44,227 nt of DNA from Collinsella aerofaciens. Its GTDB lineage: Bacteria; Actinomycetota; Coriobacteriia; Coriobacteriales; Coriobacteriaceae. The DNA lies in NCBI RefSeq assembly GCF_902364355.1, contig NZ_CABJDK010000012.1:1-44227 (forward strand). Reading direction: 5' to 3'. The position numbers and the translations under genes were made by a program. The stretch's first letter is position 1. Every line of letters begins with the position of its first letter. Below are positions 17,037 through 26,315 of the stretch, one piece after another. Under the pieces are notes generated by a model. That model made no database searches. It was not told the DNA's origin and worked only from the letters and a program-made list of their open reading frames with translations.

Positions 17037-17057
17037 GTTGACTCCTTAGAGCTCCGT

Positions 17058-20000
17058 CTACGAACGGCGGATAACCTCGGTCACGACCTCGGATACCGTG
17101 GCAATGTTCGTCGGGTTGACATTGTGGGGCAGGTCGTCCTCGGTACGAGCGCAAGCCAGACGCGTGCCGTCCACGCCGGCGATGGTGAGGGCTCGGCGGC
17201 TCGCCTCGAGGGCGGCGTAGGCATCGGTCTTGGCATAGGGCATCTCGAGCGCGCCACAATCGACATGGAACGACTTGCACACCTTGCTGACCAGGTTCAT
17301 GATGCGGCGATCGCCCTTGAGCAGCTGCTGTTCGCCCTCAACCGTCACCACCGAAAGCCTACCGGCGCCGACGGATTCAAGATTGATGAAGAAGACGCCG
17401 CGGAGCTTATCGCGATGCGAAGCCAAGAAGGCCTTCATACCGGCGCCATCACAATCCGAGGCGCCCGTTGCCACCAACCAGATATCGTGACCGAGCAGCT
17501 CATCGTCGCCCATAGAGGCGACAGCCGAGAGCATATCTTCGGAAGAAGCGCCGTCGGAAGACGTAGCGCCGCCCTTCCAGCCATCGTTATCGTCCTCGAA
17601 ATTATCCCACGAACCGATGCCGCGACCGGACTTCTTGGCATCGTAATCGTCTTCGACGCCCAGCCAATCACTCATGCTGTCCTGTTCGTTTTTCTTTTTA
17701 CGACCGAACAGGCCGCCCAGGCCGCGCTTGCGAGACTTGGGCGCCGCCGGGGCGGGAGCCGAAATGGTCTCGATCGGCTGAGCGCCCGACGCAACGGGCC
17801 TAGGAGGCGCAACGGGTGCCGATGTTGGTTCGGAACCCTGAGCGGTAGCAAAGGGGTCGTTGACCTGTGCGGAGGGGTCGGGAAGGTCGAACAGCGACGT
17901 GCGAGACGCAACGTTTGCCTGCTTCATCGACGGCAGCGACGGATCGGGGACCGAAGCCAGCGGAGACGAGGAAGGTGCAGGCGACGGAGCCGACGCCGGA
18001 TCGGGAACATTCACCTGCGGACGCGGTGATGCCTGGGAGGAAATCTGGGCCATAAGGGAATCGACCGTTTCGTCCTGGGTGGGAGCAACATCGGCAACCG
18101 TGGCACCGGAACCACTCGGGGTCGGCATGGTGAAAATCTGCGTGGAGTAAGGCCTCGACTCATCCGTCTCGGGAGTCTCGGAAACCGCAGGCACTTCCTC
18201 CTGCTCGACCTCGGCCGAATCACCTTGATCGGCTGCCGCGTATTGCTCTTCGTCAGAGTTGGCCTCGACGGACTCGTCCTCGGCAGCATCCTGAATTTCG
18301 GCAGCATCAATGGGCTCGTCATCGTCTGCCGCGTCGCCCTGCTCATCGGAAACAGGAAGGGGCTCGGCAATCGCGGTGCCTTGCTTTTCAAACGTTATCG
18401 TGGAATCGAACTGCGCGGCATCAAACGACATGGTGCTATCGACGTGCTGCTGAGCCTCGAAAGACGTCGTCGCCTCAACAACATCCGCGGACGCCGGTTG
18501 CTGGGACTCAAAGGACGTTGTGGCTTCGGCAGCGTCGACGGGCACGGACTGCATAGCCTCGTTCTGCTCGAGCTCTTGCGCCGCGCGCTCACGTGCCGCC
18601 TCGGCTGCCTGCTGCTGAGCGATAGCCTCCTGCTCGGCAGCCTCGCGTGCGGCAGCGCGCTTCTCCTCGAAATCGTCGACAAATTTCTTGCCCTTTGCAA
18701 GCGCACCCTTAAAGAAGTTGGAAGCACTGGCGCCAATCGAAGAGAACGCGGATGCAATATCGGCATGGGGCGTTGCCGCGGGAATCTCGGCCGAAAAATC
18801 AGTATCGCTCTCGTAAGACACGCGCCTCGGCTGTTCAACGTAATCGTCGTCAGGCTCGTCCGCAACGTCTTGCGCCGGCGCGGCGGGGGCCAAAATGTCC
18901 AGTCCTGCCGCGGGATCGATCGCGGACACCGCCTCGGGCTCGGCAACGGCAGCGGTAACCGCGGCAGACTCATCATCCACGGTGACGGCGGGCGCAGGTG
19001 CAGTCACGACGGGGGCAGGCTCGGGCTCAAACGTCGGCTCCTCGCCCTCCTCGTAATCGAGCGTGCAGGACTCGGGAAGCATCCCGAGCGCACGGATGGC
19101 ATCCGAACCAAAGCGGATGTTGCCGGCGGCATTGCGATAGAGCTTGGGCTCGGGCTCGGCCGCGACAGGCTCCTCCGCCGGCTCGGCAGCGGAAACCTCG
19201 TCATTGAACTCTTCGGCCTGGACAGCCTGATTCTGATCCTCGGGCACGATGGCGCCAATCAGCGTCTCGTCGGCAGACGCACCCTCAAAGCCCTCGATCT
19301 GCTCGTCGAAAGCCTCGCCCTGTTCGGGCTCGGTCTGAGCGTCGGGAGCAATCGGCTGACCGAACTCGTCCTCGGCGTAGGTAGGCTCTTCATACTCGAT
19401 GGTGTTGCCGTAGTCGTTTTGCTGTTGGGCCGCGGCATACTCCGCTGCTGCGCGCGCCATCTCCTCGGCACGACGCTTCTGCTCCCCAAAATAGGTATCG
19501 AACGGAACATCGTCGGGAAACTCGTTTTCGCCCTGGAAGGGAGCAACGTTGTCCATAACGCCGAGCATAGCGGCGACAGAAGACTTGTTGCACACTGCGC
19601 CGGACGTATAGGGAAGCACAAAACGGTTAGAAATGATGTTTGCCGCGTTGGCGAGCGCAACGAGGGAAGCGAGGATCGCGACAATCCACAGCAGAACCTT
19701 GAGCGCGCCGGGGAGCGGCAGGATACGCAAGATGGCAACGGCAGCAGGGGCAACCGTGGCAACGGGCAACAGCTTGGCGATGAGCGCACGATACGAAGCA
19801 TAGGGCTCGCGGGCGAGCAGCTCAGCACGGGGAGAGTCGTAGTGTGCGACAACGACCACCGGGCGGTTGCGCGGAGACGCGAGCGGGCCCGAGGCCTTGT
19901 GGTAGGCGATGACATTTTGGCTCACGCCCGTCTTGCCCAGGCGCGAAACCACGGGATGGCCCGTGCGCTCGAGCACGTAAAGAACGGCACCGACAATGGC

Positions 20001-20255
20001 CAGCAAGGTGCCGACCAAGCCGATGCCGCCGCCGATGCCCATCAGCAGGGCGCCGGCAAACGCAAGAATACCGGTAACGGCAAATGCCAACCTGCTGGGC
20101 GCCGGGGCATTGAACTCCTGAACCTCGGGATCAAAGCCGTGGTTGCGGAAGATCTGAGCGATATCCTCGGCAGCCAAGCGCTCTTCTTCGCTGCATGCCG
20201 GCGTAATGCCGGTGTTCTGCAGCAGGTGGTTAATATAGTTCTGGGTGTTCGCCAT
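17058..20255 (-). CDS. M28-peptidase-like membrane protein with long acidic insert
   Basis: This 1065-residue protein has an N-terminal half of an M28-like aminopeptidase fold (VVVVAHYDSP with His138 and Asp140) and four hydrophobic helices (about 55-95 in two, 160-182, 186-210). A CNKSSVAAMLGVMD segment (222-235) sits where active M28 enzymes have the metal-bridging Asp. Residues about 240-915 form an acidic low-complexity insert rich in Glu, Ala, Pro and Gln. The fold then resumes at 920-1065 (WLVATGASDCDG, FFINLESVG, KTDAY, DLPHNVNPTN). The bridging Asp and catalytic Glu-Glu pair are not where expected, so catalysis is doubtful. ATG 20255 has GGAG 5 nt upstream. The 72-residue gene follows. 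Confidence 0.75.
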   Translation of the reverse strand: MANTQNYINHLLQNTGITPACSEEERLAAEDIAQIFRNHGFDPEVQEFNAPAPSRLAFAVTGILAFAGALLMGIGGGIGLVGTLLAIVGAVLYVLERTGHPVVSRLGKTGVSQNVIAYHKASGPLASPRNRPVVVVAHYDSPRAELLAREPYASYRALIAKLLPVATVAPAAVAILRILPLPGALKVLLWIVAILASLVALANAANIISNRFVLPYTSGAVCNKSSVAAMLGVMDNVAPFQGENEFPDDVPFDTYFGEQKRRAEEMARAAAEYAAAQQQNDYGNTIEYEEPTYAEDEFGQPIAPDAQTEPEQGEAFDEQIEGFEGASADETLIGAIVPEDQNQAVQAEEFNDEVSAAEPAEEPVAAEPEPKLYRNAAGNIRFGSDAIRALGMLPESCTLDYEEGEEPTFEPEPAPVVTAPAPAVTVDDESAAVTAAVAEPEAVSAIDPAAGLDILAPAAPAQDVADEPDDDYVEQPRRVSYESDTDFSAEIPAATPHADIASAFSSIGASASNFFKGALAKGKKFVDDFEEKRAAAREAAEQEAIAQQQAAEAARERAAQELEQNEAMQSVPVDAAEATTSFESQQPASADVVEATTSFEAQQHVDSTMSFDAAQFDSTITFEKQGTAIAEPLPVSDEQGDAADDDEPIDAAEIQDAAEDESVEANSDEEQYAAADQGDSAEVEQEEVPAVSETPETDESRPYSTQIFTMPTPSGSGATVADVAPTQDETVDSLMAQISSQASPRPQVNVPDPASAPSPAPSSSPLASVPDPSLPSMKQANVASRTSLFDLPDPSAQVNDPFATAQGSEPTSAPVAPPRPVASGAQPIETISAPAPAAPKSRKRGLGGLFGRKKKNEQDSMSDWLGVEDDYDAKKSGRGIGSWDNFEDDNDGWKGGATSSDGASSEDMLSAVASMGDDELLGHDIWLVATGASDCDGAGMKAFLASHRDKLRGVFFINLESVGAGRLSVVTVEGEQQLLKGDRRIMNLVSKVCKSFHVDCGALEMPYAKTDAYAALEASRRALTIAGVDGTRLACARTEDDLPHNVNPTNIATVSEVVTEVIRRS
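18383..18535 (-). repeat. Degenerate tandem repeat in M28-like protein
   Basis: Within the acidic insert the protein reads EATTSFESQQ, EATTSFEAQQ, DSTMSFDAAQ, DSTITFEKQG in quick succession. These are four related units of about 10 residues with short spacers. This is the clearest periodic part of an otherwise irregular low-complexity region. Confidence 0.6.
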
Positions 20256-20453
20256 GTGCGCTCCACATCCATAATCCGACAAATAGGCCCAATGCATGCA
20301 CATTAGAACCGTATATAGTCGAAAGTATACCCCGAGCGAGCGCAAACGACCGAATTCGGGCCATCTTAACGCCCCGAGCGGACAAGGATATAGCCTAATC
20401 TCCATATCGGACTAAAATCATGGCAGCAAACCACCTTCTCATGCGAGGACTCT

Positions 20454-21476
20454 ATGACGGCAAGCGACGCGACCGCGACAATTAAAAAGGGGAATTCGGA
20501 GCCCAGTTTCGATAAAACGGCTCAGCGCATCCTCAATCTTTTCTTTGTGCTCAACAGCTCCCCCGAACCGCTGACGACCGAGCAGATCGTCTTGGATTCT
20601 GACCTGGGATATGGCTCGGGCAATATCGACTCGGATAAGCGCAAGTTTCGGCGCGATCGTGACAAACTGCTCGAACGCGGCATCTTAATCAAGGAGGTTC
20701 GCCCCGCCGGCGCGCAGGAGACCGAGGAAAGCTCATGGACAATCGACCGCGAGCACACGTTTGCGGCAGGCGGCCTCATCACCGCAGACGACGCCGATAT
20801 CCTGCTCAACGCTATCGACCAGACAATAGCGGCCGGCTCATCCACTTTTGCCGCGCCGCTTGCCGATATTCGTTCCAAGATTGCCTACCTCACCGGCAGG
20901 ACGACGGCGGACGAAGCACCGATCCGCCGCTCTCCCACCGTCGATGCGGTATGGAGCGCCTTTGCCGAGCGATGCGCACTGCGATTTTTATATCAGAACG
21001 GACGCGGTGAGCAGAAAGAGCGTACCGTCTGCGTCTACGGCATGTTCGAGCGCGAGGGCGTTGCGTACTTCTGCGGCCTCGACAATGCCACCGACGACAT
21101 CAGGACATTCCGCTGCGACCGTATCGTTCGCGCTTGGCGTCCTTCGAAGGCCTACGCCATCCCTGCAGACTTCAATCTCAACGACTACCTGTTCTTTGAA
21201 TTCGATTTTGCCGACCGCCCGCCCGTTGCGGCTACGTTCTCGTTCGCCCCGCAGACGCAGATCGATATGATCAACGGCCTCACGCGCGGGCGAGGTGAGC
21301 TCGCACACACCGATTCGGGATGGACTTGGACCGTTGACGTGCGCGATCTTGAAGCCGCCGCCTCATTTTGCATGGCCCACGCCATGGACGGCATGAGGCC
21401 CATGGCCCCCAAATCGCTCAAGCAGGCGTGGAACCACCTCATTGAAAGGACGGTGCACGAGCATGCCCGTGCGTAA
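20454..21476 (+). CDS. WYL-domain transcriptional regulator (PafB-like position)
   Basis: This 340-residue protein has an N-terminal helix-turn-helix region (about 20-90, FDKTAQRILNLFFVLNSS...PLTTEQIV). Its WYL domain spans about 155-250 with AERCALRFLYQNGRG, YFCGLD in place of the WYL triad, and FRCDRIVRAW. WYL domains bind nucleic acid or other negatively charged ligands and regulate DNA-damage and phage-defence genes. The next gene is a second WYL protein overlapping by 14 nt. This tandem layout resembles actinobacterial pafB-pafC, whose heteromeric product activates the mycobacterial DNA-damage response. The orthology is suggested by layout only. ATG 20454 has GAGGA upstream. The gene is divergent from the M28-like gene. 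Confidence 0.85.
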   Translation: MTASDATATIKKGNSEPSFDKTAQRILNLFFVLNSSPEPLTTEQIVLDSDLGYGSGNIDSDKRKFRRDRDKLLERGILIKEVRPAGAQETEESSWTIDREHTFAAGGLITADDADILLNAIDQTIAAGSSTFAAPLADIRSKIAYLTGRTTADEAPIRRSPTVDAVWSAFAERCALRFLYQNGRGEQKERTVCVYGMFEREGVAYFCGLDNATDDIRTFRCDRIVRAWRPSKAYAIPADFNLNDYLFFEFDFADRPPVAATFSFAPQTQIDMINGLTRGRGELAHTDSGWTWTVDVRDLEAAASFCMAHAMDGMRPMAPKSLKQAWNHLIERTVHEHARA

Positions 21477-22380
21477 ACTCACCAGCGAGCAGAGGCTCTC
21501 GCGCGCCATCGACATCATGGAGGCCCTCTACGCCGCCGGCGAGAGCGGCATGACACGAACCGAGATTTGCAGTCGCTTTGACATCACGGGGGCGTCGCTC
21601 GACGAGATTCTCGAGATCGTCTCGACGCTCGCGGACCGAGAATCGGGTGTGCGTATCATCTGCGAATGCCACGGCGAGCGCGTGGTCCTCACCGGTGACG
21701 CCGGGCGTGTACTACCGCTGCGCCTGAGTGCCGCCGAGGGCGCTGTGCTCAACCACGAACTTGAATCGTTGGGGATCGAGCCCCAGGCGGCGGCTCGAAT
21801 TCGACATGCTCTTCTACCCGAAGAGCTCGGCTATAACCAGCACGTCTTTGACACCGTCAACCACGGGTCGCACTGGCAGCAGCTGAGCTGCGCCATTCAG
21901 GACGGCGTTCGCTGTCGTATCTCGTATCGCTCGATGGACGATGCGCGGCCACGCGAGCGTCTGGTCGACCCCTTGCGCATTACAGCAAACGGCGACCAAA
22001 CATATCTGATTGCCTGGGACATCGCGGTCGATGAGCAGCGCACCTATCGCATGGATAAAATCGAGGGACTCGCCTTGACGGAAGACTCCGTCGTGCCTCA
22101 CGCACCGGACGTCGCATCCCTCCACGATTCCCTTGCCCGGACGCAGCGTAGCGCAAAGCTCTTGATGCCATTCGATATGGCGGAGCATCTGGACTGGGCC
22201 GGCATCACCCTCATCGAGCGCAGCGGGGCAGACATGGCAACGGTAACCGTGCATTACGGCTCCGAGCGTTGGCTACTGAGCCAGATAATCGCAGCGGGCG
22301 GAGCCATCCGCATCTTGGATGACCCCACCCTGTCAAAGCGTCTGTGCGATATGGCAAAAACTCTCGTCTGTCCGCTTTAG
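21463..22380 (+). CDS. WYL-domain transcriptional regulator (PafC-like position)
   Basis: About 305 residues. The helix-turn-helix (about 5-60, with SGMTRTEICSRFDITG) is followed by a WYL domain (about 140-220) with GVRCRISYRSMDD, DQTYLIAWD and TYRMDKIEGL, and a C-terminal WCX-like extension ending in ILDDPTLSKRLCDMAK. ATG 21463 lies 14 nt inside the end of the first WYL gene, so translation is coupled and the two proteins probably act together. Its stop codon overlaps the stop of the convergent helicase gene (22377-22380), leaving no room for a terminator between them. The regulated genes cannot be told from the window; recF and dinG-type repair genes are plausible but unproven. Confidence 0.85.
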   Translation: MPVRKLTSEQRLSRAIDIMEALYAAGESGMTRTEICSRFDITGASLDEILEIVSTLADRESGVRIICECHGERVVLTGDAGRVLPLRLSAAEGAVLNHELESLGIEPQAAARIRHALLPEELGYNQHVFDTVNHGSHWQQLSCAIQDGVRCRISYRSMDDARPRERLVDPLRITANGDQTYLIAWDIAVDEQRTYRMDKIEGLALTEDSVVPHAPDVASLHDSLARTQRSAKLLMPFDMAEHLDWAGITLIERSGADMATVTVHYGSERWLLSQIIAAGGAIRILDDPTLSKRLCDMAKTLVCPL

Positions 22381-25271
22381 CGCCGCCGCTCGTGGCGTGC
22401 GCGCCACAGCTGTAGATAGTGCCCGATCTGCGCCGATTCGATGCGCTGGTAGGAGCTCGTGGGCAGCGACGTTAAGAACTTCTTGCCATAGCCCTTCGTC
22501 ACCAGGCGAGGATCCGCCAAGATCAGCACGCCGCTATCGGTCGACGAGCGAATCAAACGCCCCGCGGCCTGCTTAACCTCGAGCACCGCCTCGGGCAGCG
22601 AATAGCGCGCCCATGCGCGGTCTTCGCGCAGGTTGCGCTCGCACGAGAGCGGGTCCGTGGGGCTCGAGAACGGCAACTTGGGAATGATGACGCAGCGCAG
22701 CGTCTCGCCGCTGGCATCAAACCCCTCCCAGAAGGCCTTGAGCGCAAAAAGCGACGAGGTCGGTTCGTTGATAAACCGGTCGCGCAGGCGACGAGGAGAT
22801 GAGTTGCGCTGCTGGCAGTTGAGCTCCAGACCCGCACGGGCCATCTTGGGCTCAACGCGGGCGTATAGGTCCTCCATGTCGCGCCGATTGGTGAACAACG
22901 TGAGCACCGATCCGCCCATGGCAAGATGGGCGTCGACCAGTACGCGCTCGAGCGCCGTAAGATAGCTCTCACGATCGCGCGGATCGGGGATATCGCCCGC
23001 AACGACTACAGCCATGTTCGAATCAAAGTCGTAGCTCGAGTCCAAGTGCAGCGATGAGGATGTTGAAGCACCGATGCGATCGAGGCCAACCGCGTGGTTA
23101 AAGTGTTCAAAGCTTTTGGACACCGTCATGGTCGCCGAGGCAAAGATAGCCGTGTGAACCTCGGGCAGCCACTCGGTTGCCAAGGCCTCGCCAATATCGA
23201 TGCGCTCTGCGGTCATCGACTCTCCGCCGGCACGCAGCCTGCGATTGACCTGCAGCGAATACACGTAGTGTTCATCGGTGCCATCAATGATGAGTTTGAG
23301 GTTCTCGGCCAGCTCGTGCAGGCGGCGCGAGATATCGCCCAGGTCGACGACGACCTCGGGCTTATCGGCAGCGACGGCTTGCACCAGAGCGTCGACGCTC
23401 TTGTCAGCTTGCTCCAATGCGTCGATGGCAGCGTAGGCCGACTGTAAGAAATCATGCCAGTCGTCAGATTCGCGCAGCTCGGGGCCAATCCATAGATTGG
23501 CATTGTCATAACCCCCACGGGCACGGCGGCCGAGCTCGCGAACGCCATCGAACACGTCGGCGATCGCCATGCTCGCACGCGCAACCGTCGAGGTCGCCTT
23601 GGCAGTAAGGCCCAGATAGAGCGTAGAGCCCTCGGAGGTTGCCAAATCACGGGAAACCTGGCTTAGCGCGCCGGTGCTCGAGCCACCCAGGCGCTCAAAC
23701 AGAACGCGCGATTCGTCCGCCGACACCACGCGCGCCCACTGGCGGCGCGCCTCGCGCTCGATGGAATGGGCCTCGTCGATTACCCAATGACGAATCGGAG
23801 GTAAAATCCTGCCCTCGGCCGCGACATTGCGGAACAGCAGGGAATGGTTGGTGACCACCACATCGGCATGTGCCGCACGACGGCGAGCACCGTGGACCAA
23901 ACATTTATCAGGGAAAAACGGGCAGAGGCGACGGGCACACTCGCGCGAGGCCGTCGTAAAGTCGGGGCGGTTGACGCTGCGCCACCGAATGCCGAGCGAG
24001 TCGAGGTCGCCATCGGCTGATTGGCAGACGTACGCCATAATGACCGCGACCGCCGTGAGCGTGTCCGCCGGATCGCGCTTGGTGGTGATCTCGACCTGGC
24101 CGCGGCTCATGCGCTCGAGCTTGCGCAGGCACGGATAGTGGTCATACCCCTTGAGAGCGCAAAATGACAGACCACCGTTCAGTTGCTCGGCAAGTTTTGG
24201 CAGCTCATGGTACATGAGCTGGTCGGCAAGATTGTTCGATTTGGTCGCAATACCAACCGTGATGTTGTTACGGCGTGCTGCCTCGGCAAAAGGCACCAGA
24301 TAGGCCATCGATTTGCCGACGCCTGTGCCCGCCTCAATTACACGATGAGTGCCCGTGACCAGCGCATCGCGGACCTCGAGCGCCATCGCGATCTGCTCAT
24401 CACGCGGCTCGTAGGTGGGATACATGCGATTGACCAGGCCACCCGGCGCATAGTCTGCCTCAATCTCCTCACGACTCGGCATCTTGAGGACCGGCAGTTC
24501 GTCGGCGTCCACCCGATCGTCGGCGCGATCGGCCTTGAGAACGTCAGCACGAGCGGCGCTGAGAGAGAAGATAGAACCAGGGTTCTGTCCCGCCAAGAAT
24601 GAGAATATAGGACGATAGGACCAAGGCACATCCGGGTGCATGTCGGCTAGGCGCGCCATGAGGCCCTGGGGCAAGTCGGTGAGCGCCACGAGCAACACGC
24701 GCCATACGCCACACAGGGCGTCGACGTCGGCATTGGCACGGTGTGACACCGAGTCACAGCCAAACAGATCGGCCATAAAAGACAGCTTGTGCGAGGCCAG
24801 GCGCGGAAGCGCGATGCGCGACAGCGCCAGCGAATCGATCCAAATATCGCTCACGTTGACGCCGCCTTTGACCGACTCGATAAACGAGCGGTCGAACGTG
24901 GCGTTGTGTGCGATCACCGGGCAGCCACCGACAAAATCGGCGAGAGCGGCGACGGCCTCAACCGCCGACGGGGCATCTGCCACATCGGCATTTGTAATGC
25001 TCGTGAGCTCGGTAATCTCGGCGGGAATCAGCTGTTTGGGATGCACGAAGGTATCGAAGCGGTCGATGACCTCGCGGCCCGAAAGACGGGCCGCCGAGAT
25101 CTCGATCAGCTCGTTGTCCTGCACCGAAAGACCCGTGGTCTCGGTATCGAGGACAATCACATCTTCCTCGATAAGGCCGAAGGACTGCGTTTTGGCGCGG
25201 TCGGCAAGCGTGGCATAGGAGTCGATGACAAACTGCGGCGTTCCTGACGAAACCGCGTCCTCGATTAGCAT
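22377..25271 (-). CDS. dinG: DinG-family helicase with N-terminal DEDDh exonuclease
   Basis: This is a 964-residue fusion. The N-terminal 3'-5' exonuclease has VLDTETTGL (exo I), HNATFDRSF (exo II) and SHRANADVDAL (exo III). The XPD/DinG-like superfamily 2 helicase starts at about 290 with Walker A IEAGTGVGKSMAYLVP, DEAH box VIDEAHSIE and motif VI AAGRLIRS. Cys residues in YDHYPCLRK, VCQSADG, CARRLCPFFPDKC and nearby may hold the iron-sulfur cluster of this family. Such proteins unwind 5'-tailed DNA and resolve R-loops or collapsed forks. The fused exonuclease is typical of Gram-positive DinG. ATG 25271 lies 7 nt inside the end of ddl, so the two are co-translated. Confidence 0.93.
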   Translation of the reverse strand: MLIEDAVSSGTPQFVIDSYATLADRAKTQSFGLIEEDVIVLDTETTGLSVQDNELIEISAARLSGREVIDRFDTFVHPKQLIPAEITELTSITNADVADAPSAVEAVAALADFVGGCPVIAHNATFDRSFIESVKGGVNVSDIWIDSLALSRIALPRLASHKLSFMADLFGCDSVSHRANADVDALCGVWRVLLVALTDLPQGLMARLADMHPDVPWSYRPIFSFLAGQNPGSIFSLSAARADVLKADRADDRVDADELPVLKMPSREEIEADYAPGGLVNRMYPTYEPRDEQIAMALEVRDALVTGTHRVIEAGTGVGKSMAYLVPFAEAARRNNITVGIATKSNNLADQLMYHELPKLAEQLNGGLSFCALKGYDHYPCLRKLERMSRGQVEITTKRDPADTLTAVAVIMAYVCQSADGDLDSLGIRWRSVNRPDFTTASRECARRLCPFFPDKCLVHGARRRAAHADVVVTNHSLLFRNVAAEGRILPPIRHWVIDEAHSIEREARRQWARVVSADESRVLFERLGGSSTGALSQVSRDLATSEGSTLYLGLTAKATSTVARASMAIADVFDGVRELGRRARGGYDNANLWIGPELRESDDWHDFLQSAYAAIDALEQADKSVDALVQAVAADKPEVVVDLGDISRRLHELAENLKLIIDGTDEHYVYSLQVNRRLRAGGESMTAERIDIGEALATEWLPEVHTAIFASATMTVSKSFEHFNHAVGLDRIGASTSSSLHLDSSYDFDSNMAVVVAGDIPDPRDRESYLTALERVLVDAHLAMGGSVLTLFTNRRDMEDLYARVEPKMARAGLELNCQQRNSSPRRLRDRFINEPTSSLFALKAFWEGFDASGETLRCVIIPKLPFSSPTDPLSCERNLREDRAWARYSLPEAVLEVKQAAGRLIRSSTDSGVLILADPRLVTKGYGKKFLTSLPTSSYQRIESAQIGHYLQLWRARHERRR

Positions 25272-26230
25272 GCAATGCCCGCTCGACGAAGGCCCATACG
25301 GATCAGACTGTCACAGACCTGCGGGAACGTCATGTCATCGGTGTGGCGGATCTCATCCGGATACAGCGACGTATCGGTCATGCCGGGAATGGTATTGGTC
25401 TCGAGGATAACGGGGCCGTCCTCGCTCACAATAAAGTCGCTGCGCGAGATGCCCAGGCAACCGAGCGCCTTGTGAGCGGCACAGGCAAGCTCCTGGGCAC
25501 GAGCGTAATTCTCGGGTGAAATCTGCGCCGGAATGCGATGGATATCCGTAGGGTCGACATACTTCACGTCCAGATCGTAGAACTCGCAGTCCTCGGGCTT
25601 ACGAATCTCGACAATCGGCAGGGCGCGCACGTCATCTTCGCCGTATACGCCGACGGTGATCTCGGTACCCTCGATGCACTTCTCGACCAGCACTTTGTCG
25701 CCGTACTCAAACGCCTTGGCGATTGCCGAGGGCAGCTCGGAGGGCTCATGGACCAGGGAAATGCCATAGCTGGAACCGTTGACGGCCGGCTTCACAAAGC
25801 AGCGCTCGCCACAAACCTCGACGATATGATCGATATCGACTTCATCGCCCACCTCGAGCGCAAGGCCGGGGGCAATGGGAATGCCCGCCTTGGCGTATAG
25901 GAGCTTAGAGACCTCCTTGTCGGCACCGCAGGCGCTGGCAAGTACGCCCGAGGCCGTGTAGGGGATACCCAGGGTCTCCATGGCACCCTGCATGGCGCCA
26001 TCCTCACCGCCGGCGCCGTGCATGGCGATAAATGCCACATCGAAACCGCCGGTCGCCATGGTTACCATAAAATCATCGGCAGCCGTGTCGATCAGCTCCA
26101 CCGAAGTGTAGCCGGCCTCCTTCAAGGCAGCCACGACGTTCTTTCCCGAATTGAGCGAGATCTCGCGCTCAGCGGAATGACCGCCCGCCAAGACCGCTAC
26201 GTGCATGTTCTCTAGGCTTTTACCCGGCAT
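25265..26230 (-). CDS. ddl: D-alanine--D-alanine ligase
   Basis: This 321-residue cytosolic ATP-grasp ligase makes the D-Ala-D-Ala dipeptide for peptidoglycan. Visible family motifs are LAGGHSAEREISLNSG (N-terminal substrate loop), VKPAVNGSSYGISLV (ATP-binding), GISRSDFIV and the metal/D-Ala site LETNTIPGMTDTSLYP. Tyr in SSYG fits a D-Ala-specific rather than D-lactate-specific enzyme. The ATG 26230 has GAGGAGGAG upstream. The gene is first in a two-gene unit with dinG; a repair helicase sharing a message with a cell-wall enzyme is odd and probably just economy of space. It is divergent from rlmN. Confidence 0.96.
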   Translation of the reverse strand: MPGKSLENMHVAVLAGGHSAEREISLNSGKNVVAALKEAGYTSVELIDTAADDFMVTMATGGFDVAFIAMHGAGGEDGAMQGAMETLGIPYTASGVLASACGADKEVSKLLYAKAGIPIAPGLALEVGDEVDIDHIVEVCGERCFVKPAVNGSSYGISLVHEPSELPSAIAKAFEYGDKVLVEKCIEGTEITVGVYGEDDVRALPIVEIRKPEDCEFYDLDVKYVDPTDIHRIPAQISPENYARAQELACAAHKALGCLGISRSDFIVSEDGPVILETNTIPGMTDTSLYPDEIRHTDDMTFPQVCDSLIRMGLRRAGIAC

Positions 26231-26270
26231 GGGCAGACTCCTCCTCTATAATTTCTGCAGCTGATACCAT

Positions 26271-26300
26271 ATTGTAGCGATACCCTCTACGTTTCCCCAA
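26271..26300 (-). promoter_or_regulatory. Candidate ddl promoter
   Basis: On the - strand TTGGGG (26300-26295) and TACAAT (26276-26271) are 18 bp apart, about 41 nt before the ddl start. The -10 is good and the -35 moderate. Confidence 0.45.
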
Positions 26301-26315
26301 AATCGAAAGGCTTCC

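Noticed and set aside
18225..20306. 693-residue frame opposite the M28-like gene
   Set aside because: Arg/Leu/Gly-rich shadow of the acidic low-complexity coding region.
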